Of a stretch of DNA of 64,000 nt, positions 8,464 through 18,435 are shown one piece after another. The stretch comes from Escherichia marmotae (GTDB lineage: Bacteria; Pseudomonadota; Gammaproteobacteria; Enterobacterales; Enterobacteriaceae), in the NCBI RefSeq assembly GCF_002900365.1, contig NZ_CP025979.1, positions 124,001 through 188,000 of the forward strand. Reading direction: 5' to 3'. A program made the position numbers and the translations under genes. The notes beneath the pieces are model-generated. The model made no database searches. It was not told the origin of the DNA and saw only the letters and a list, made by a program, of their open reading frames with translations. How positions within the stretch are numbered: the stretch's first letter is position 1; each line of letters opens with the position of its first letter.

Positions 8464-8512
8464 CTTAAGAAACACTTTTTATTAAGTTTTTCTTAAGGTG
8501 AACACCTATAGT
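8464..8512 (+). promoter_or_regulatory. inaA promoter with PmrA/BasR-like tandem box and inverted repeat
   Basis: ATTAAG-TTTTT-CTTAAG at 8481-8497 fits the PmrA(BasR) box, two (C/A)TTAA(G/T) hexamers spaced by 5 bp. The same stretch contains a perfect 11-bp inverted repeat (arms 8462-8472 and 8489-8499). TATAGT at 8507-8512 is a plausible -10. inaA is known to respond to MarA/SoxS/Rob and weak acids; I could not locate a convincing marbox in the 240-bp upstream region. PmrA control is my inference. Confidence 0.35.
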
Positions 8513-8547
8513 CATTGTCGTTAACAATAAAAACAAGGCGACAGGGT

Positions 8548-9198
8548 ATGGCAGTTTCAGCAAAACTCGACGAATTCAATCATTGGTGGGCTACAGAAGG
8601 TGACTGGGTTGAGAAACCGAATTACCGCCGCAACGGCATGAGCGGGGTGCAATGCGTCGAGCACAACGGCAAAAAGCTGTATGTAAAGCGCATGACTCGG
8701 CACCTGTTTCATTCTATCCGCTATCCGTTTGGTCGCCCGACGATTGTGCGCGAGGTTGCGGTGATAAAAGATCTGGAACGCGCTGGCGTGATTGTGCCGA
8801 AAATCGTTTTTGGAGAAGCGGTGAAAATTGATGGCGAATGGCGTGCGTTACTGGTGACTGAAGATATGGCGGGTTTTGTCAGTATTGCTGACTGGTATGC
8901 ACAGCATGCAGTAACGCCCTATCCCAACGATGTACGGCAAGCAATGTTGGAAGCAGTGGCGCTGGCATTTAAAAAGATGCATAGCGTTAATCGTCAACAC
9001 GGCTGCTGCTACGTTCGCCATATCTATGTGAAAACAGAAGGTAAGCCAGAAGCCGGTTTTCTTGATCTGGAGAAAAGTCGCCGTCGTCTGCGTCGCCATA
9101 AAGCGATTAATCATGACTTCCGGCAACTGGAGAAATATCTGGAGCCGATCCCTAAAGCGGACTGGGAACAGGTGAAAGCGTATTACTACGCCATGTAA
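8548..9198 (+). CDS. inaA: Acid-inducible kinase-like protein InaA
   Basis: 216 aa. Belongs to the protein-kinase-like group that includes LPS heptose/Kdo kinases. Visible kinase-like features: VREVAVIKDLERAGV (helix C region), a segment with HSVNRQHGCCYVRHIYVK and the AGFLDLEKSRRR motif, where D of LDLEK should be the metal-binding aspartate. The substrate is unknown. Start at 8548 (MAVSAKLDEF) after GGCGACAGGGT; an in-frame ATG 33 bp upstream would add 11 residues not seen in the known protein. Known to be induced by weak acids and the mar/sox regulators. It stands alone between glpQ and the convergent nrdAB-yfaE operon. Confidence 0.93.
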   Translation: MAVSAKLDEFNHWWATEGDWVEKPNYRRNGMSGVQCVEHNGKKLYVKRMTRHLFHSIRYPFGRPTIVREVAVIKDLERAGVIVPKIVFGEAVKIDGEWRALLVTEDMAGFVSIADWYAQHAVTPYPNDVRQAMLEAVALAFKKMHSVNRQHGCCYVRHIYVKTEGKPEAGFLDLEKSRRRLRRHKAINHDFRQLEKYLEPIPKADWEQVKAYYYAM

Positions 9199-9202
9199 TC
9201 GT

Positions 9203-9240
9203 TGTAGGCCAGATAAGACGCATCAGCGTCGCATCTGGCA
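9203..9240. repeat. REP element between inaA and yfaE
   Basis: A single REP palindrome (GTAGGCCAGATAAGACGC...GCGTCGCATCTGGCA) between two convergent genes, where it may protect 3' mRNA ends. Confidence 0.8.
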
Positions 9241-9251
9241 CTAGTACTCGA

Positions 9252-9506
9252 TCACAACTCGATTTCAATATCGCCTTTTGCCCGGCAACAACAGGGCAAA
9301 ATTTCCCCTGGCTGAATAAAGGCTAACGGTTCGGCAATCCAGTCCACCTGGCCTGCAACAAGACGCGTGCGACAGGAGCCGCAGTAGCCTTCGCGACACT
9401 GATATTCAACCGCCACGTTGTGGGATTCCAGCGCTGCCAGAAGGGAAGGGTGTTCATCCTGGCACAACAGTTGTGTGCCAGTGATGCGCAGGGTAACGCG
9501 AGCCAT
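9252..9506 (-). CDS. yfaE: Ferredoxin-like diferric-tyrosyl radical maintenance protein YfaE
   Basis: 84 aa plant-type [2Fe-2S] ferredoxin. Cysteines C37, C42, C45 (CREGYCGSC) and one of the CCC at 72-74 form the cluster ligands. It supplies electrons for assembly and repair of the NrdB diferric-tyrosyl cofactor. Its ATG overlaps the nrdB TGA by one base (TGATG), so it is translationally coupled to nrdB as third gene of nrdA-nrdB-yfaE. Confidence 0.96.
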   Translation of the reverse strand: MARVTLRITGTQLLCQDEHPSLLAALESHNVAVEYQCREGYCGSCRTRLVAGQVDWIAEPLAFIQPGEILPCCCRAKGDIEIEL

Positions 9507-10636
9507 CAGAGTTGGAAGTTACTCAAATCGTCGGTGTCCACTTCCGAATCAATCTGTCCGACCAGATAAGAACTGACTTCCACTTCCTGCGGAGCAACCT
9601 GCACATTATCAGACACCAGCCAGGTGTTGATCCACGGGATCGGGTTGGAGCGTGTCTGGAACGGCAGATCCAAACCGACAGCCTGCATACGGATATTGGT
9701 GATGTATTCAACGTACTGGCAGAGAATGTCTTTGTTCAGACCAATCATTGAACCGTCACGGAACAGATAATCCGCCCAGTCTTTCTCCTGTTGCGCCGCC
9801 TGGACAAACAGGTCATAGCACTCTTGTTTGCACTCTTCGGCAATTTCCGCCATTTCCGGATCGTCCGCACCGCTGCGCAGCAGATTCAGCATATGCTGAG
9901 TGCCGGTCAGGTGTAGTGCTTCGTCACGGGCAATCAGGCGAATAATCTTGGCATTACCTTCCATCAGCTCACGTTCAGCGAAAGCGAAGGAACAAGCGAA
10001 GCTGACGTAGAAGCGAATTGCTTCCAGCGCATTAACGCTCATCAGGCACAGATAGAGTTTTTTCTTCAACTCGCGCAGGCTGACAGTTACGGTTTTACCG
10101 TTAACGGTGTGGGTGCCTTCGCCCAGCAGGTGCCAGTAACTGGTCATTTCGATCAGTTCGTCGTAGTAAGCCGAAATCCCTTCTGCGCGTTTCTGGATCT
10201 GCTCGTTGGTGACAATATCGTCAAACACAACAGACGGATCGTTAACAATATTACGAATAATGTGCGTGTAGGAACGGGAGTGAATAGTTTCCGAAAACGC
10301 CCAGGTTTCTACCCAGGTTTCCAGTTCTGGAATCGAAATCAGCGGCAGAAGCGCTACGTTCGGACTACGACCCTGAATGGAATCCAAAAGCGTCTGGTAC
10401 TTCAGGTTGCTGATAAAGATGTGCTTTTCGTGCTCTGGCAGCGCCTGATAATCGATACGGTCGCGGGAGACATCAACTTCTTCCGGACGCCAGAAGAAAG
10501 AGAGCTGCTTTTCGATCAACTTTTCGAAGATTTCATATTTTTGTTGATCGTAGCGAGCCACGTTGACCGGCTGACCAAAGAACATCGGTTCTTTGAGCTG
10601 ATCATTCTTCGTCTGTGAAAATGTGGTATATGCCAT
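9506..10636 (-). CDS. nrdB: Ribonucleoside-diphosphate reductase 1, beta subunit (R2)
   Basis: 376 aa class Ia small subunit carrying the diiron-tyrosyl radical used to reduce ribonucleotides to deoxyribonucleotides. Iron ligands D85 (TLLDSIQ), E116 and H119 (FSETIHSRSY) and the radical tyrosine Y123 are present; the flexible C-terminus that docks to NrdA (VDTDDLSNFQL) is intact. Separated from nrdA by 64 bp that hold a REP element, which may affect the relative expression of the two subunits. Confidence 0.98.
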   Translation of the reverse strand: MAYTTFSQTKNDQLKEPMFFGQPVNVARYDQQKYEIFEKLIEKQLSFFWRPEEVDVSRDRIDYQALPEHEKHIFISNLKYQTLLDSIQGRSPNVALLPLISIPELETWVETWAFSETIHSRSYTHIIRNIVNDPSVVFDDIVTNEQIQKRAEGISAYYDELIEMTSYWHLLGEGTHTVNGKTVTVSLRELKKKLYLCLMSVNALEAIRFYVSFACSFAFAERELMEGNAKIIRLIARDEALHLTGTQHMLNLLRSGADDPEMAEIAEECKQECYDLFVQAAQQEKDWADYLFRDGSMIGLNKDILCQYVEYITNIRMQAVGLDLPFQTRSNPIPWINTWLVSDNVQVAPQEVEVSSYLVGQIDSEVDTDDLSNFQL

Positions 10637-10660
10637 GAATATGTCCTGTTGGGAGTTTAA

Positions 10661-10692
10661 TGCCGGATAAGGCGTTCACACCGCATCCGGCA
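10661..10692. repeat. REP element within nrdA-nrdB intercistronic gap
   Basis: TGCCGGATAAGG...CCGCATCCGGCA forms a 12-bp palindromic REP in the 64 bp between nrdA and nrdB; in the mRNA it makes a stable hairpin upstream of the nrdB ribosome site. Confidence 0.85.
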
Positions 10693-10700
10693 TCACAATA

Positions 10701-12986
10701 TCAGATCTTACATGCACCGCTTTCGCAGCCATCGTCCTGGATTGACGGCACCAGATCGTCCTGCGCGTCTTCTGCGCCATCACGGGTGTTCTGATAATAC
10801 AGCGTTTTGACCCCGAATTTGTAGGCGGTGAGCAGGTCTTTCAGCAACTGCTGCATCGGCACTTTTCCTGACGGGAAGCGCGATGGATCGTAGTTGGTGT
10901 TAGCAGAGATCGACTGGTCGATGAATTTCTGCATGATACCCACCAGTTGCAAATAACCATCATTACCCGGCATTTCCCACAGCAGCTCATAGGCGTCGTG
11001 CAGGTGTTCATAGTCTGGCACCACCTGGCGCAGAATCCCGTCTTTCGACGCTTTAATGCTGACGTAACCACGTGGCGGCTCAATACCGTTGGTGGCGTTA
11101 GAAATCTGCGAAGAGGTTTCTGACGGCATCAGCGCTGAAAGCGTGGAGTTACGCAGGCCGTGGGTTTTGATCGACTCACGCAATGCTTCCCAGTCGTAAT
11201 GCAGCGGCTCATTGGCGATAGCATCCAGATCTTTCTTGTAGGTATCGATCGGCAGGATCCCTTTTGCGTAGGTGGTTTCGTTAAACCACGGGCACGCGCC
11301 TTGCTCTTTTGCCAGTTCGTTAGACGCTTTCAGCAGATAATACTGGATCGCTTCAAAGGTTTGGTGCGTCAGGTTGTTGGCGCTGCCGTCGGAGTAACGT
11401 TTACCGTGCTTCGCCAGATAGTAAGCGAAGTTGATCACGCCAATACCCAGCGTACGACGCCCCATTGCCCCGCGTTTTGCCGCCGGGATTGGGTAATCCT
11501 GATAATCCAGTAGCGCATCAAGCGCACGTACTGCCAGAATCGCCAGTTCTTCAAGTTCATCCAGGCTGTTAATTGCGCCCAGGTTGAAAGCAGACAGCGT
11601 ACACAGCGCGATTTCACCGTTTTCGTCGTTGACGTCATTCAGCGGTTTGGTCGGCAGGGCGATTTCCAGGCACAGGTTAGACTGGCGCACTGGCGCAATA
11701 GCCGGATCAAATGGGCTGTGGGTGTTGCAGTGGTCAACGTTCTGAATATAGATACGACCGGTAGACGCGCGTTCCTGCATCATTAGCGAGAATAGCTCAA
11801 CCGCTTTCACGCGCTGTTTACGGATGCTGTCGTCTTTCTCATACTTGGTGTACAGGCGCTCAAATTCTTCCTGATCGGCAAAGAACGCGTCGTATAACCC
11901 CGGAACATCGGATGGACTGAACAGGGTAATATCTTCACCTTTCAGCAGACGGGTATACATCAGCTTGTTGATTTGTACACCGTAGTCCATATGGCGCACG
12001 CGGTTGCCTTCAACCCCACGGTTGTTTTTCAGCACCAGCAGGCTTTCAATTTCCAGATGCCATATTGGGTAGAACAACGTAGCTGCACCACCGCGTACAC
12101 CGCCCTGGGAGCAGGACTTCACTGCGGTCTGGAAATGTTTATAGAACGGGATACAACCCGTGTGAAACGCTTCGCCGCCGCGAATCGGGCTACCCAGTGC
12201 ACGAATGCGACCGGCGTTGATGCCAATACCTGCACGCTGGGAAACGTATTTCACGATTGCGCTGGAGGTGGCATTGATGGAATCCAGGCTGTCGCCGCAC
12301 TCGATCAGTACGCAGGAGCTGAACTGGCGAGTCGGGGTACGCACGCCGGACATGATTGGCGTCGGCAACGAAATCTTAAACGTGGAAACCGCATCGTAAA
12401 AACGCTTCACGTATTGCAGACGCGTTTCACGCGGGTAATTCGAGAACAGGCACGCAGCAACCAGAATATAGAGGAACTGGGCGCTCTCGTAGATTTCTCC
12501 GGTCACGCGGTTTTGTACCAGATATTTGCCTTCAAGCTGTTTAACAGCAGCGTAAGAGAAGGTCATATCACGGTCGTGATCGATAAACGTGTCCATCTGC
12601 TTGAACTCTTCTTCCGTGTAGTCTTCCAGCAGATGATTATCGTATTTGCCCATTTCAACCATTTTTACCACGTGATCGTACAGCGCTGGCGGCTCAAACT
12701 GGCCGTAGGCTTTTTTACGCAGGTGGAAGATCGCCAGACGCGCGGCGAGATACTGATAATCCGGTGCTTCACGGGAGATCAGGTCAGCGGCAGCCTTGAT
12801 AATGGTTTCGTGGATGTCGGAGGTCTTGATGCCGTCATAAAACTGAATGTGGGAGCGCAGCTCGACCTGGGAAATCGAAACGTTATGCAGCCCTTCTGCC
12901 GCCCAGTCCAGAACGCGATGGATTTTATCGAGATTGATGCGCTCTGTGCTACCGTCGCGCTTTGTCACCAGCAGATTCTGATTCAT
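10701..12986 (-). CDS. nrdA: Ribonucleoside-diphosphate reductase 1, alpha subunit (R1)
   Basis: 761 aa class Ia large subunit with the active and allosteric sites. An N-terminal ATP-cone (LLVTKRDGSTERINLDK...) is followed by the reductase barrel; C225 (FSSCVLIE), C439 (QSNLCLEIA) and C462 (ALCTLSAF) match the active-site cysteines, and the C-terminal CESGACKI holds the C754/C759 shuttle pair. The frame is open 64 codons further upstream, but MNQNLLVTK at 12986 is the known start, and the upstream extension runs through the NrdR sites. Controlled by NrdR, DnaA and cell-cycle factors through the adjacent region. Confidence 0.98.
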   Translation of the reverse strand: MNQNLLVTKRDGSTERINLDKIHRVLDWAAEGLHNVSISQVELRSHIQFYDGIKTSDIHETIIKAAADLISREAPDYQYLAARLAIFHLRKKAYGQFEPPALYDHVVKMVEMGKYDNHLLEDYTEEEFKQMDTFIDHDRDMTFSYAAVKQLEGKYLVQNRVTGEIYESAQFLYILVAACLFSNYPRETRLQYVKRFYDAVSTFKISLPTPIMSGVRTPTRQFSSCVLIECGDSLDSINATSSAIVKYVSQRAGIGINAGRIRALGSPIRGGEAFHTGCIPFYKHFQTAVKSCSQGGVRGGAATLFYPIWHLEIESLLVLKNNRGVEGNRVRHMDYGVQINKLMYTRLLKGEDITLFSPSDVPGLYDAFFADQEEFERLYTKYEKDDSIRKQRVKAVELFSLMMQERASTGRIYIQNVDHCNTHSPFDPAIAPVRQSNLCLEIALPTKPLNDVNDENGEIALCTLSAFNLGAINSLDELEELAILAVRALDALLDYQDYPIPAAKRGAMGRRTLGIGVINFAYYLAKHGKRYSDGSANNLTHQTFEAIQYYLLKASNELAKEQGACPWFNETTYAKGILPIDTYKKDLDAIANEPLHYDWEALRESIKTHGLRNSTLSALMPSETSSQISNATNGIEPPRGYVSIKASKDGILRQVVPDYEHLHDAYELLWEMPGNDGYLQLVGIMQKFIDQSISANTNYDPSRFPSGKVPMQQLLKDLLTAYKFGVKTLYYQNTRDGAEDAQDDLVPSIQDDGCESGACKI

Positions 12987-13063
12987 GTATGTCGTACCTG
13001 TTTTTGGAATACTTTCCGCAATAGCATCGCTTTGACTACCTGTAGTAAGGAAAGTCGCAATGA

Positions 13064-13109
13064 ACACTATATATAGGGGGTATGTTTGGGATTCACTGCA
13101 AGATAGTGT
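13064..13109 (-). promoter_or_regulatory. Paired NrdR boxes of the nrdAB promoter
   Basis: Two 16-bp NrdR-type boxes, ACACTATATATAGGGG (13064-13079) and CACTGCAAGATAGTGT (13094-13109), start 30 bp apart, i.e. on the same face of the helix, which is the usual arrangement for the ATP-cone repressor NrdR. The first box overlaps the likely TATATA -10 of nrdA on the minus strand. Confidence 0.8.
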
Positions 13110-13127
13110 GAAAATGGCCCTCTTGCA

Positions 13128-13148
13128 AGTGCATAACTTTGTGGATAA
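13128..13148 (-). promoter_or_regulatory. DnaA boxes upstream of nrdA
   Basis: TTATCCACA (13140-13148, minus) is a perfect DnaA box and TTATGCACT (13128-13136, minus) is a one-mismatch neighbour. DnaA-ATP regulation of nrdAB is established for E. coli; the sequence agrees. Confidence 0.85.
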
Positions 13149-13149
13149 G

Positions 13150-13675
13150 TCGCAACGGGAAAAGTGGCTTCCACGCACCTTAGGTCAGACAAGGTGTCCG
13201 GGAAAGTCAATGGGAAGAGAAAAAATTGTTAAAAATAACCGTTCGGTGATTTCTTGAACGTTCAATTTGAGATAATTATTGATCCAGGTTATTTATTGCG
13301 CTTATGTCAGGAGTGGCGAAAATTGATACCAGCACAAATTCATATCACGTTGTGACTTAATGTTATGTTTATGATGTGAGCGAATGTAAATGGTTGTGGT
13401 TCACGGAAGCGGTATTTTTTAATCAGCAGATGTGAAATAAAAATTTGCTATGTTGATTATTCCAGGTAAACAAGAAACGAATTAATCAGTTTGATGTGTT
13501 TTAATTATTGTTATTTCATAATTTAGTGAATATCAAAAAGAATAATTAATCTCTTTCAGAAGATAATATTTTTAGTATATAGGTTTTAAATTCTTCTTGC
13601 TTACAATTAGTCATTATCTACAATCGTAATATGTCTTTTAATGATGGCGTGTTATTTCTCACAGGCTGTCAGATT
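13150..13675. other. AT-rich nrdA-yfaL intergenic stretch without a gene
   Basis: About 525 bp between the DnaA boxes and yfaL. I see no credible ORF, RNA gene or repeat. Composition becomes markedly AT-rich from about 13400, which would suit H-NS-silenced expression of yfaL; no promoter can be named with confidence. Confidence 0.5.
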
Positions 13676-16600
13676 ATGAATAAAAAATGGATTGTTTTTA
13701 TCAGGAAAGAATATCTCTTAATTTTTCTGGCTGTCGTTGCATGTGCGTTTACACGAGCGAATGCAGCGTCGCAGATTATGCCTTCATGTCAGGGTGTTAA
13801 CGTTATAGCCAGTTGCCGGGCCAGTCGCCAGAGCCTTTCAGGTAGTACACAGGTCTGGAATGTTGCTGACGGGCAATGGCTTATTTTTTCTTCTATGAAA
13901 AATGATACCAGTGGAGGTGCGGTATTTTTACAACAAGGTGCCAATTTCACATTGTCAGCACAAGACGGAACAGGGATGACGCTGTTTGAAAATAATACCG
14001 TGAGTGGTGAGTATAATAATGGCGGGGCTATCTTTGCGAAAGAAAATTCAACGCTGAATCTTACTCAGGTTATTTTTGACGGTAATGTAGCAGGGGGTAT
14101 GGGGGGGCGATTTATTCCGCGGGGACAAATGACGCTGGTGATATTGATCTTAGCGTCACCAATGCTGTATTTACAGATAATATTGCTAACGATGGCAAAG
14201 GTGGCGCAATTTATTCAATTAATAATAATGTCTACTTAAACAACACGGTTTTTAATAATAATCAGGCATATACATCAACGAGTTACAGTGATGGCGATGG
14301 TGGAGCTATCGATATTACTGATAATAATAACGATAAAACACATCCATCAGGCTTTACAGTCATTAATAATACTTCATTTATAAATAACACTGCCGAAGGT
14401 TATGGTGGTGCAATTTATACCAGCAACGCAATTTCTCCTTATCTTATTGATATCGCTGTTGATGACAGTTATGGCCAGAACGAGGGCGTATTATTAGATG
14501 TGAATAACAGTGCATTTGCTTACGGTGAAGAGGCTTCGGCAGCGGCAGGAGGCTTTCTGTATATGGGGTCAAGTGAGATCCGTTTTGATATTGCGGCTGG
14601 TAAAACTTTGATCATTGGCAGTACGAAAAATGATGGGGTTATCGATTCCATTGCGGGGACGGGCTTTATTACCAAAGCCGGAGCGGGCGAACTGGTGCTT
14701 AACGCTGATAACAATGATTTTACCGGTGAGATGAGAATTAAAAACGGTGAAGTCATGTTGGGGCGGAATAATTCGCTGATGAATGTTGGTGACAATCAGT
14801 GCCAAAACAATCCGCAAAATTGCTATGGTCTGAGCGTTGGCAGTATCGGACAGACAGATAATCAGGCTGAGCTTAACGTTGGAACGACTCAGCAAACATT
14901 TGTACATTCGTTAACGGGTTTTCAGAATGGCACTTTAAATATTGACGCCGGTGGTAATGTTACTGTCAACCAGGGCGGTTTTGCCGGGACTGTTCAGGGG
15001 GATGGGCAACTGACTATTGCTGAAAACGGTAGTTATGTCCTGACGGGAGCGCAGTCGATGGCACTGACCGGCGATATTGTGGTGGAAGACGGGGCGATTC
15101 TCTCCTTAACCGGCAATGCTGATGACCTGGCGGCGATGCAGAACGATCCACAGTCAATCGTGCTAAACAATGGTGTGCTGGATCTTTCCGATTTTACTAC
15201 CTGGCAGAGTGGTACGGCAGAAAACGATGGTCTGGAAATTAGCGGCAGTGGCGGCACGGTGATTGGCAGTCAGGACGTTGCCGATCTCTATGGCGGCGAC
15301 GATCTGCATATTGGCGATGACGGGAAAAAAGGTGTCTATGTGGTGGTGGATGCAGGTGATAGACAGGTAAGCCTGGCGAATGACAATCCATATCTGGGCA
15401 CTACGCAAATCGCTTCGGGAACGCTGATCGTTAGCGATAATTCACAGCTTGGCGATACGGATTACAACCGTCAGGTCATTTTTACCGATAACCAGCAAAA
15501 TAGTGTAATGGAGATAACTGCAGATGTTGACACATGCTCAGCGACGGCGGGGCATGGGCGTAATATCGAAATGCGCGCTGATGGTGAAGTCGCAGTTGAT
15601 GCGGGGGTCTACACGCAATGGGGGGCGTTGATGGCCGACAGTAGTGGGCAGGATCAGGATGCTGGCAGCACACTAACGAAAACAGGCGCAGGCACCCTGG
15701 AACTGACCGCCAGTGGCACGGCGCAGTCGGCGGTGCGAGTGGAGGAAGGCACGCTGAAAGGTGATGTTGCGGATATCTTTCCTTATGTTTCGTCGTTGTG
15801 GGTCGGTGATGGGGCTACGTTCGAGACTGGTGCGGATCAGGATATTCAGTCTATTGATGCGACTTCCCGCGGCACTATCGATATCAGCGATGGCACCGTC
15901 TTACGTTTAACCGGACAGGAGACTTCCGCCGCGTTGGATGCCTCATTGTTTATCGGTGGCGGTACTCTGGTCAATGTCTCCGATGGTACGGTGTTGACCG
16001 GTGAGCTTAATACCAATCTTGAAACTGACAGCCTGACTTACCTTTCAGACGTGACGGTCAATGGTGATCTGACCAATACTTCCGGTGAGGTGAGTCTGCA
16101 AAATGGTGCTGCTGGCGACACACTGACGGTGAATGGCGATTACAATGGCGGCGGTACGTTGCTGCTCGATAGTGAATTAGACGGCAATGATTCTGTAAGC
16201 GATCTGCTGGTACTTAACGGCAATACCTCCGGTAACACCACGGTAGTGATTAACCCGATTACTGGCATTGGCGAGCCGACATCCACAGGTATTAAAGTGG
16301 TTGATTTCAATGCCGATCCCACACAATTTCAGAACAATGCGCAGTTTAGTCTGGCGGGCAGCGGCTACGTCAATATGGGCGCTTACGACTATATGTTGGT
16401 GGAAGATAACAGCGACTGGTATTTGCGTTCGCAAAAAGAGACTCCGACGCCGCTACCTGAGCCGGAACCGACTCCCGATCCCACGCCTGATCCTGCACCA
16501 ACCCCGATGCCTGCTTACCAGCCTGTGTTGAATGCGAAAACCGGGGGATATCTTAATAACCTGCGAGCGGTAAACCAGGCATTTGTGATGGAGAGACGCG

Positions 16601-17421
16601 ACCATGCCGGTGGCAACAGTCAATCGCTACATTTACGCATTTTGGGTGGGCACGAGCATTACACTGCCGTGGGGCAAATGGCCCTGCACGAAGACACTTC
16701 TACGATACAGCTTAGTGGCAACCTGTTAAGTGAAAACTGGGGGGATGATGGCGAATGGACACTGGCGGGCGTTGGAAGCTACAGCAATAACCAGGGATAT
16801 AGTCGCTCGAATATCACCTCAACCCGTGCCGATAACCAGAACCGCGGTTATGCCGTTGGTCTGACATCAAGCTGGTTTCAGCATGGCAGTCAAAAGCAGG
16901 GGGCATGGCTTGATAGCTGGCTGCAATATGCCTAGTTTAATAACGATGTCAGCGAGCAAGGCGATGGCGTGGACCATTATCGTTCATCAGGGATCGTTGC
17001 GTCGCTGGAGGCGGGGTATCAGTGGTTACCGATGCGCGGCGTATTAATTGAACCGCAAGCGCAGGTTGTCTATCAGGGCGTGAAGCAAAATGATTTCACC
17101 GCCGCTAACCGTGCTCGGGTGTCCCAATCGCAGGGTGATGATATTCAGATGCGGTTGGGATTACACAGCGAATGGCATACCGTCGTTCATGTCACGCCAA
17201 CGTTGGATCTGAATTATTATCACGATCCTCATTCGGCAGAAATTGAAGAAGATGGCAGCAATATTAGCGATGATGTGGCGAAGCAGCGTGGTGAAATAAA
17301 AGTGGGGATAACAGGCAATATTAGCCAGCGAGTTTCCCTGCGCGGCAGCGTGGCGTGGCAGAAGGGAAGTGATGATTTTGCCCAGACGGCAGGATTTTTG
17401 TCGATGACGGTGAAATGGTAA
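13676..17421 (+). pseudogene. yfaL: Autotransporter adhesin YfaL (EhaC-like), inactivated by frameshift and amber codon
   Basis: Once repaired it would encode about 1248 aa, the K-12 YfaL length. It starts MNKKWIVFIRKEYLL with an extended autotransporter signal peptide (likely cut after ANAA). The passenger has polymorphic-membrane-protein repeats (GGAI/GGAV and FxNN), then a beta-helix, a Pro-rich linker (PEPEPTPDPTPDPAPTP) and a 12-strand beta-barrel ending FLSMTVKW. Lesion 1: one T is missing at about 14098 (GGGTATGG instead of GGTTATGG), shifting the frame after NVAGG; downstream frame stays open from about 14100. Lesion 2: TAG at 16933-16935 in LQYA*FNNDVSEQ, where a Trp codon (TGG) is expected, so the barrel is cut. 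No functional surface protein can be made without suppression. Confidence 0.92.
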
Positions 17422-17441
17422 TTACTGCCCGCCCGGCATCG

Positions 17442-17562
17442 TTGCCGGATGCGGAGTAAATGCTTTATCCGGCCTACTGGAGCGTTTGTAGGCCTGATAA
17501 GACGCGGCAAGCGTCGCATCAGGCATTGGCATCGTTGCCGGATTCGGTGCGATCCGGCTTAC
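17442..17562. repeat. BIME (three REP units) between yfaL and ubiG
   Basis: Three REP palindromes in alternating orientation at about 17442-17477, 17488-17525 and 17535-17562 lie between convergent yfaL and ubiG. Confidence 0.85.
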
Positions 17563-17566
17563 AATC

Positions 17567-18289
17567 TCACTTATTCTGCGTATGCAGCATATAGTTCACA
17601 TCAACGCCGGGGCCGAGCTTAAAGGAGTTAGTGAGCGGGTTGTAATGCAGTCCGGTCATATGACGTTCTTTTAAACTGGTCTGATCCACCCAACCCAGCA
17701 GTTCTGCCGGTTTAATAAACTTCTTCACGTCGTGCGTGCCTTTTGGCACCATGCGCAAAATATATTCCGCGCCGACTACCGCCATCAGCCACGACTTGCC
17801 GTTGCGGTTAAGCGTTGAGAAAAAGACATCGCCGCCCGGTTTTACTAATTGCGCACAGGCTCTGACCACTGACTGCGGATCGGGAACGTGCTCCAGCATC
17901 TCCATGCAGGTTACCACATCATACTGTCCGGCATGCTTTGCCGCGTGCTCTTCAACGGTTTCCTGCACGTACTCCACCTGAATGCCGCTTTCCAGTGCGT
18001 GAAGTTTTGCTACCTGCAATGGCTCAAAGCCCATATCCAGACCGGTCACCGTCGCGCCTTCTCGCGCCATACTCTCAGCCAGAATGCCGCCGCCACAACC
18101 GACATCAAGCACCTTTTTGCCAAATAAACCGCCGGAACGCTCGGCAATATAGCCCAGACGCAGCGGGTTAATACGGTGCAGTGGTTTGAACTCGCCTTCC
18201 AGATCCCACCAGCGGGAGGCGACGGCTTCAAATTTAGCGATCTCTTCGTGGTCTACGTTATGGTTTACCGGCGATTTTTCGGCATTCAT
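17567..18289 (-). CDS. ubiG: Ubiquinone biosynthesis O-methyltransferase
   Basis: 240 aa SAM-dependent methyltransferase that performs both O-methylations of ubiquinone synthesis. Motif I is KVLDVGCGGGILAESMA; later motifs include YDVVTCMEMLEHVPDP and KPGGDVFFSTLNRN. The ATG at 18289 (MNAEKSPVNHNVDHEE) is chosen over an in-frame start 48 bp upstream because it gives the known length. Divergent from gyrA with a 146-bp shared upstream region. Confidence 0.97.
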   Translation of the reverse strand: MNAEKSPVNHNVDHEEIAKFEAVASRWWDLEGEFKPLHRINPLRLGYIAERSGGLFGKKVLDVGCGGGILAESMAREGATVTGLDMGFEPLQVAKLHALESGIQVEYVQETVEEHAAKHAGQYDVVTCMEMLEHVPDPQSVVRACAQLVKPGGDVFFSTLNRNGKSWLMAVVGAEYILRMVPKGTHDVKKFIKPAELLGWVDQTSLKERHMTGLHYNPLTNSFKLGPGVDVNYMLHTQNK

Positions 18290-18360
18290 TGGCACTTCTA
18301 CTCCGTAATTGGCAAGACAAGCGAGTATATCAGGCATTGCAGGTGAATAAAGCGTATAGG

Positions 18361-18391
18361 TTTACCTCAATCTGCGCGGCTGTGTTATAAT
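18361..18391 (+). promoter_or_regulatory. gyrA promoter
   Basis: A perfect -10 (TATAAT, 18386-18391) 45 bp before the gyrA ATG, with only a weak -35 (TTTACC, 18361-18366). A consensus -10 with GC-rich discriminator DNA just downstream (TTTGCGACC) fits the supercoiling-sensitive gyr promoters. Confidence 0.75.
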
Positions 18392-18435
18392 TTGCGACCT
18401 TTGAATCCGGGATACAGTAGAGGGATAGCGGTTAG

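Noticed and set aside
11973..13076. 367-codon plus-strand ORF opposite nrdA
   Set aside because: A mirror frame produced by nrdA codon bias; no ribosome site or recognisable domain, and nrdA is certain.
13060..13257. Plus-strand 65-aa ORF in the nrdA upstream region
   Set aside because: It runs through the NrdR and DnaA sites, starts inside the nrdA promoter and has no SD or relatives I recognise.
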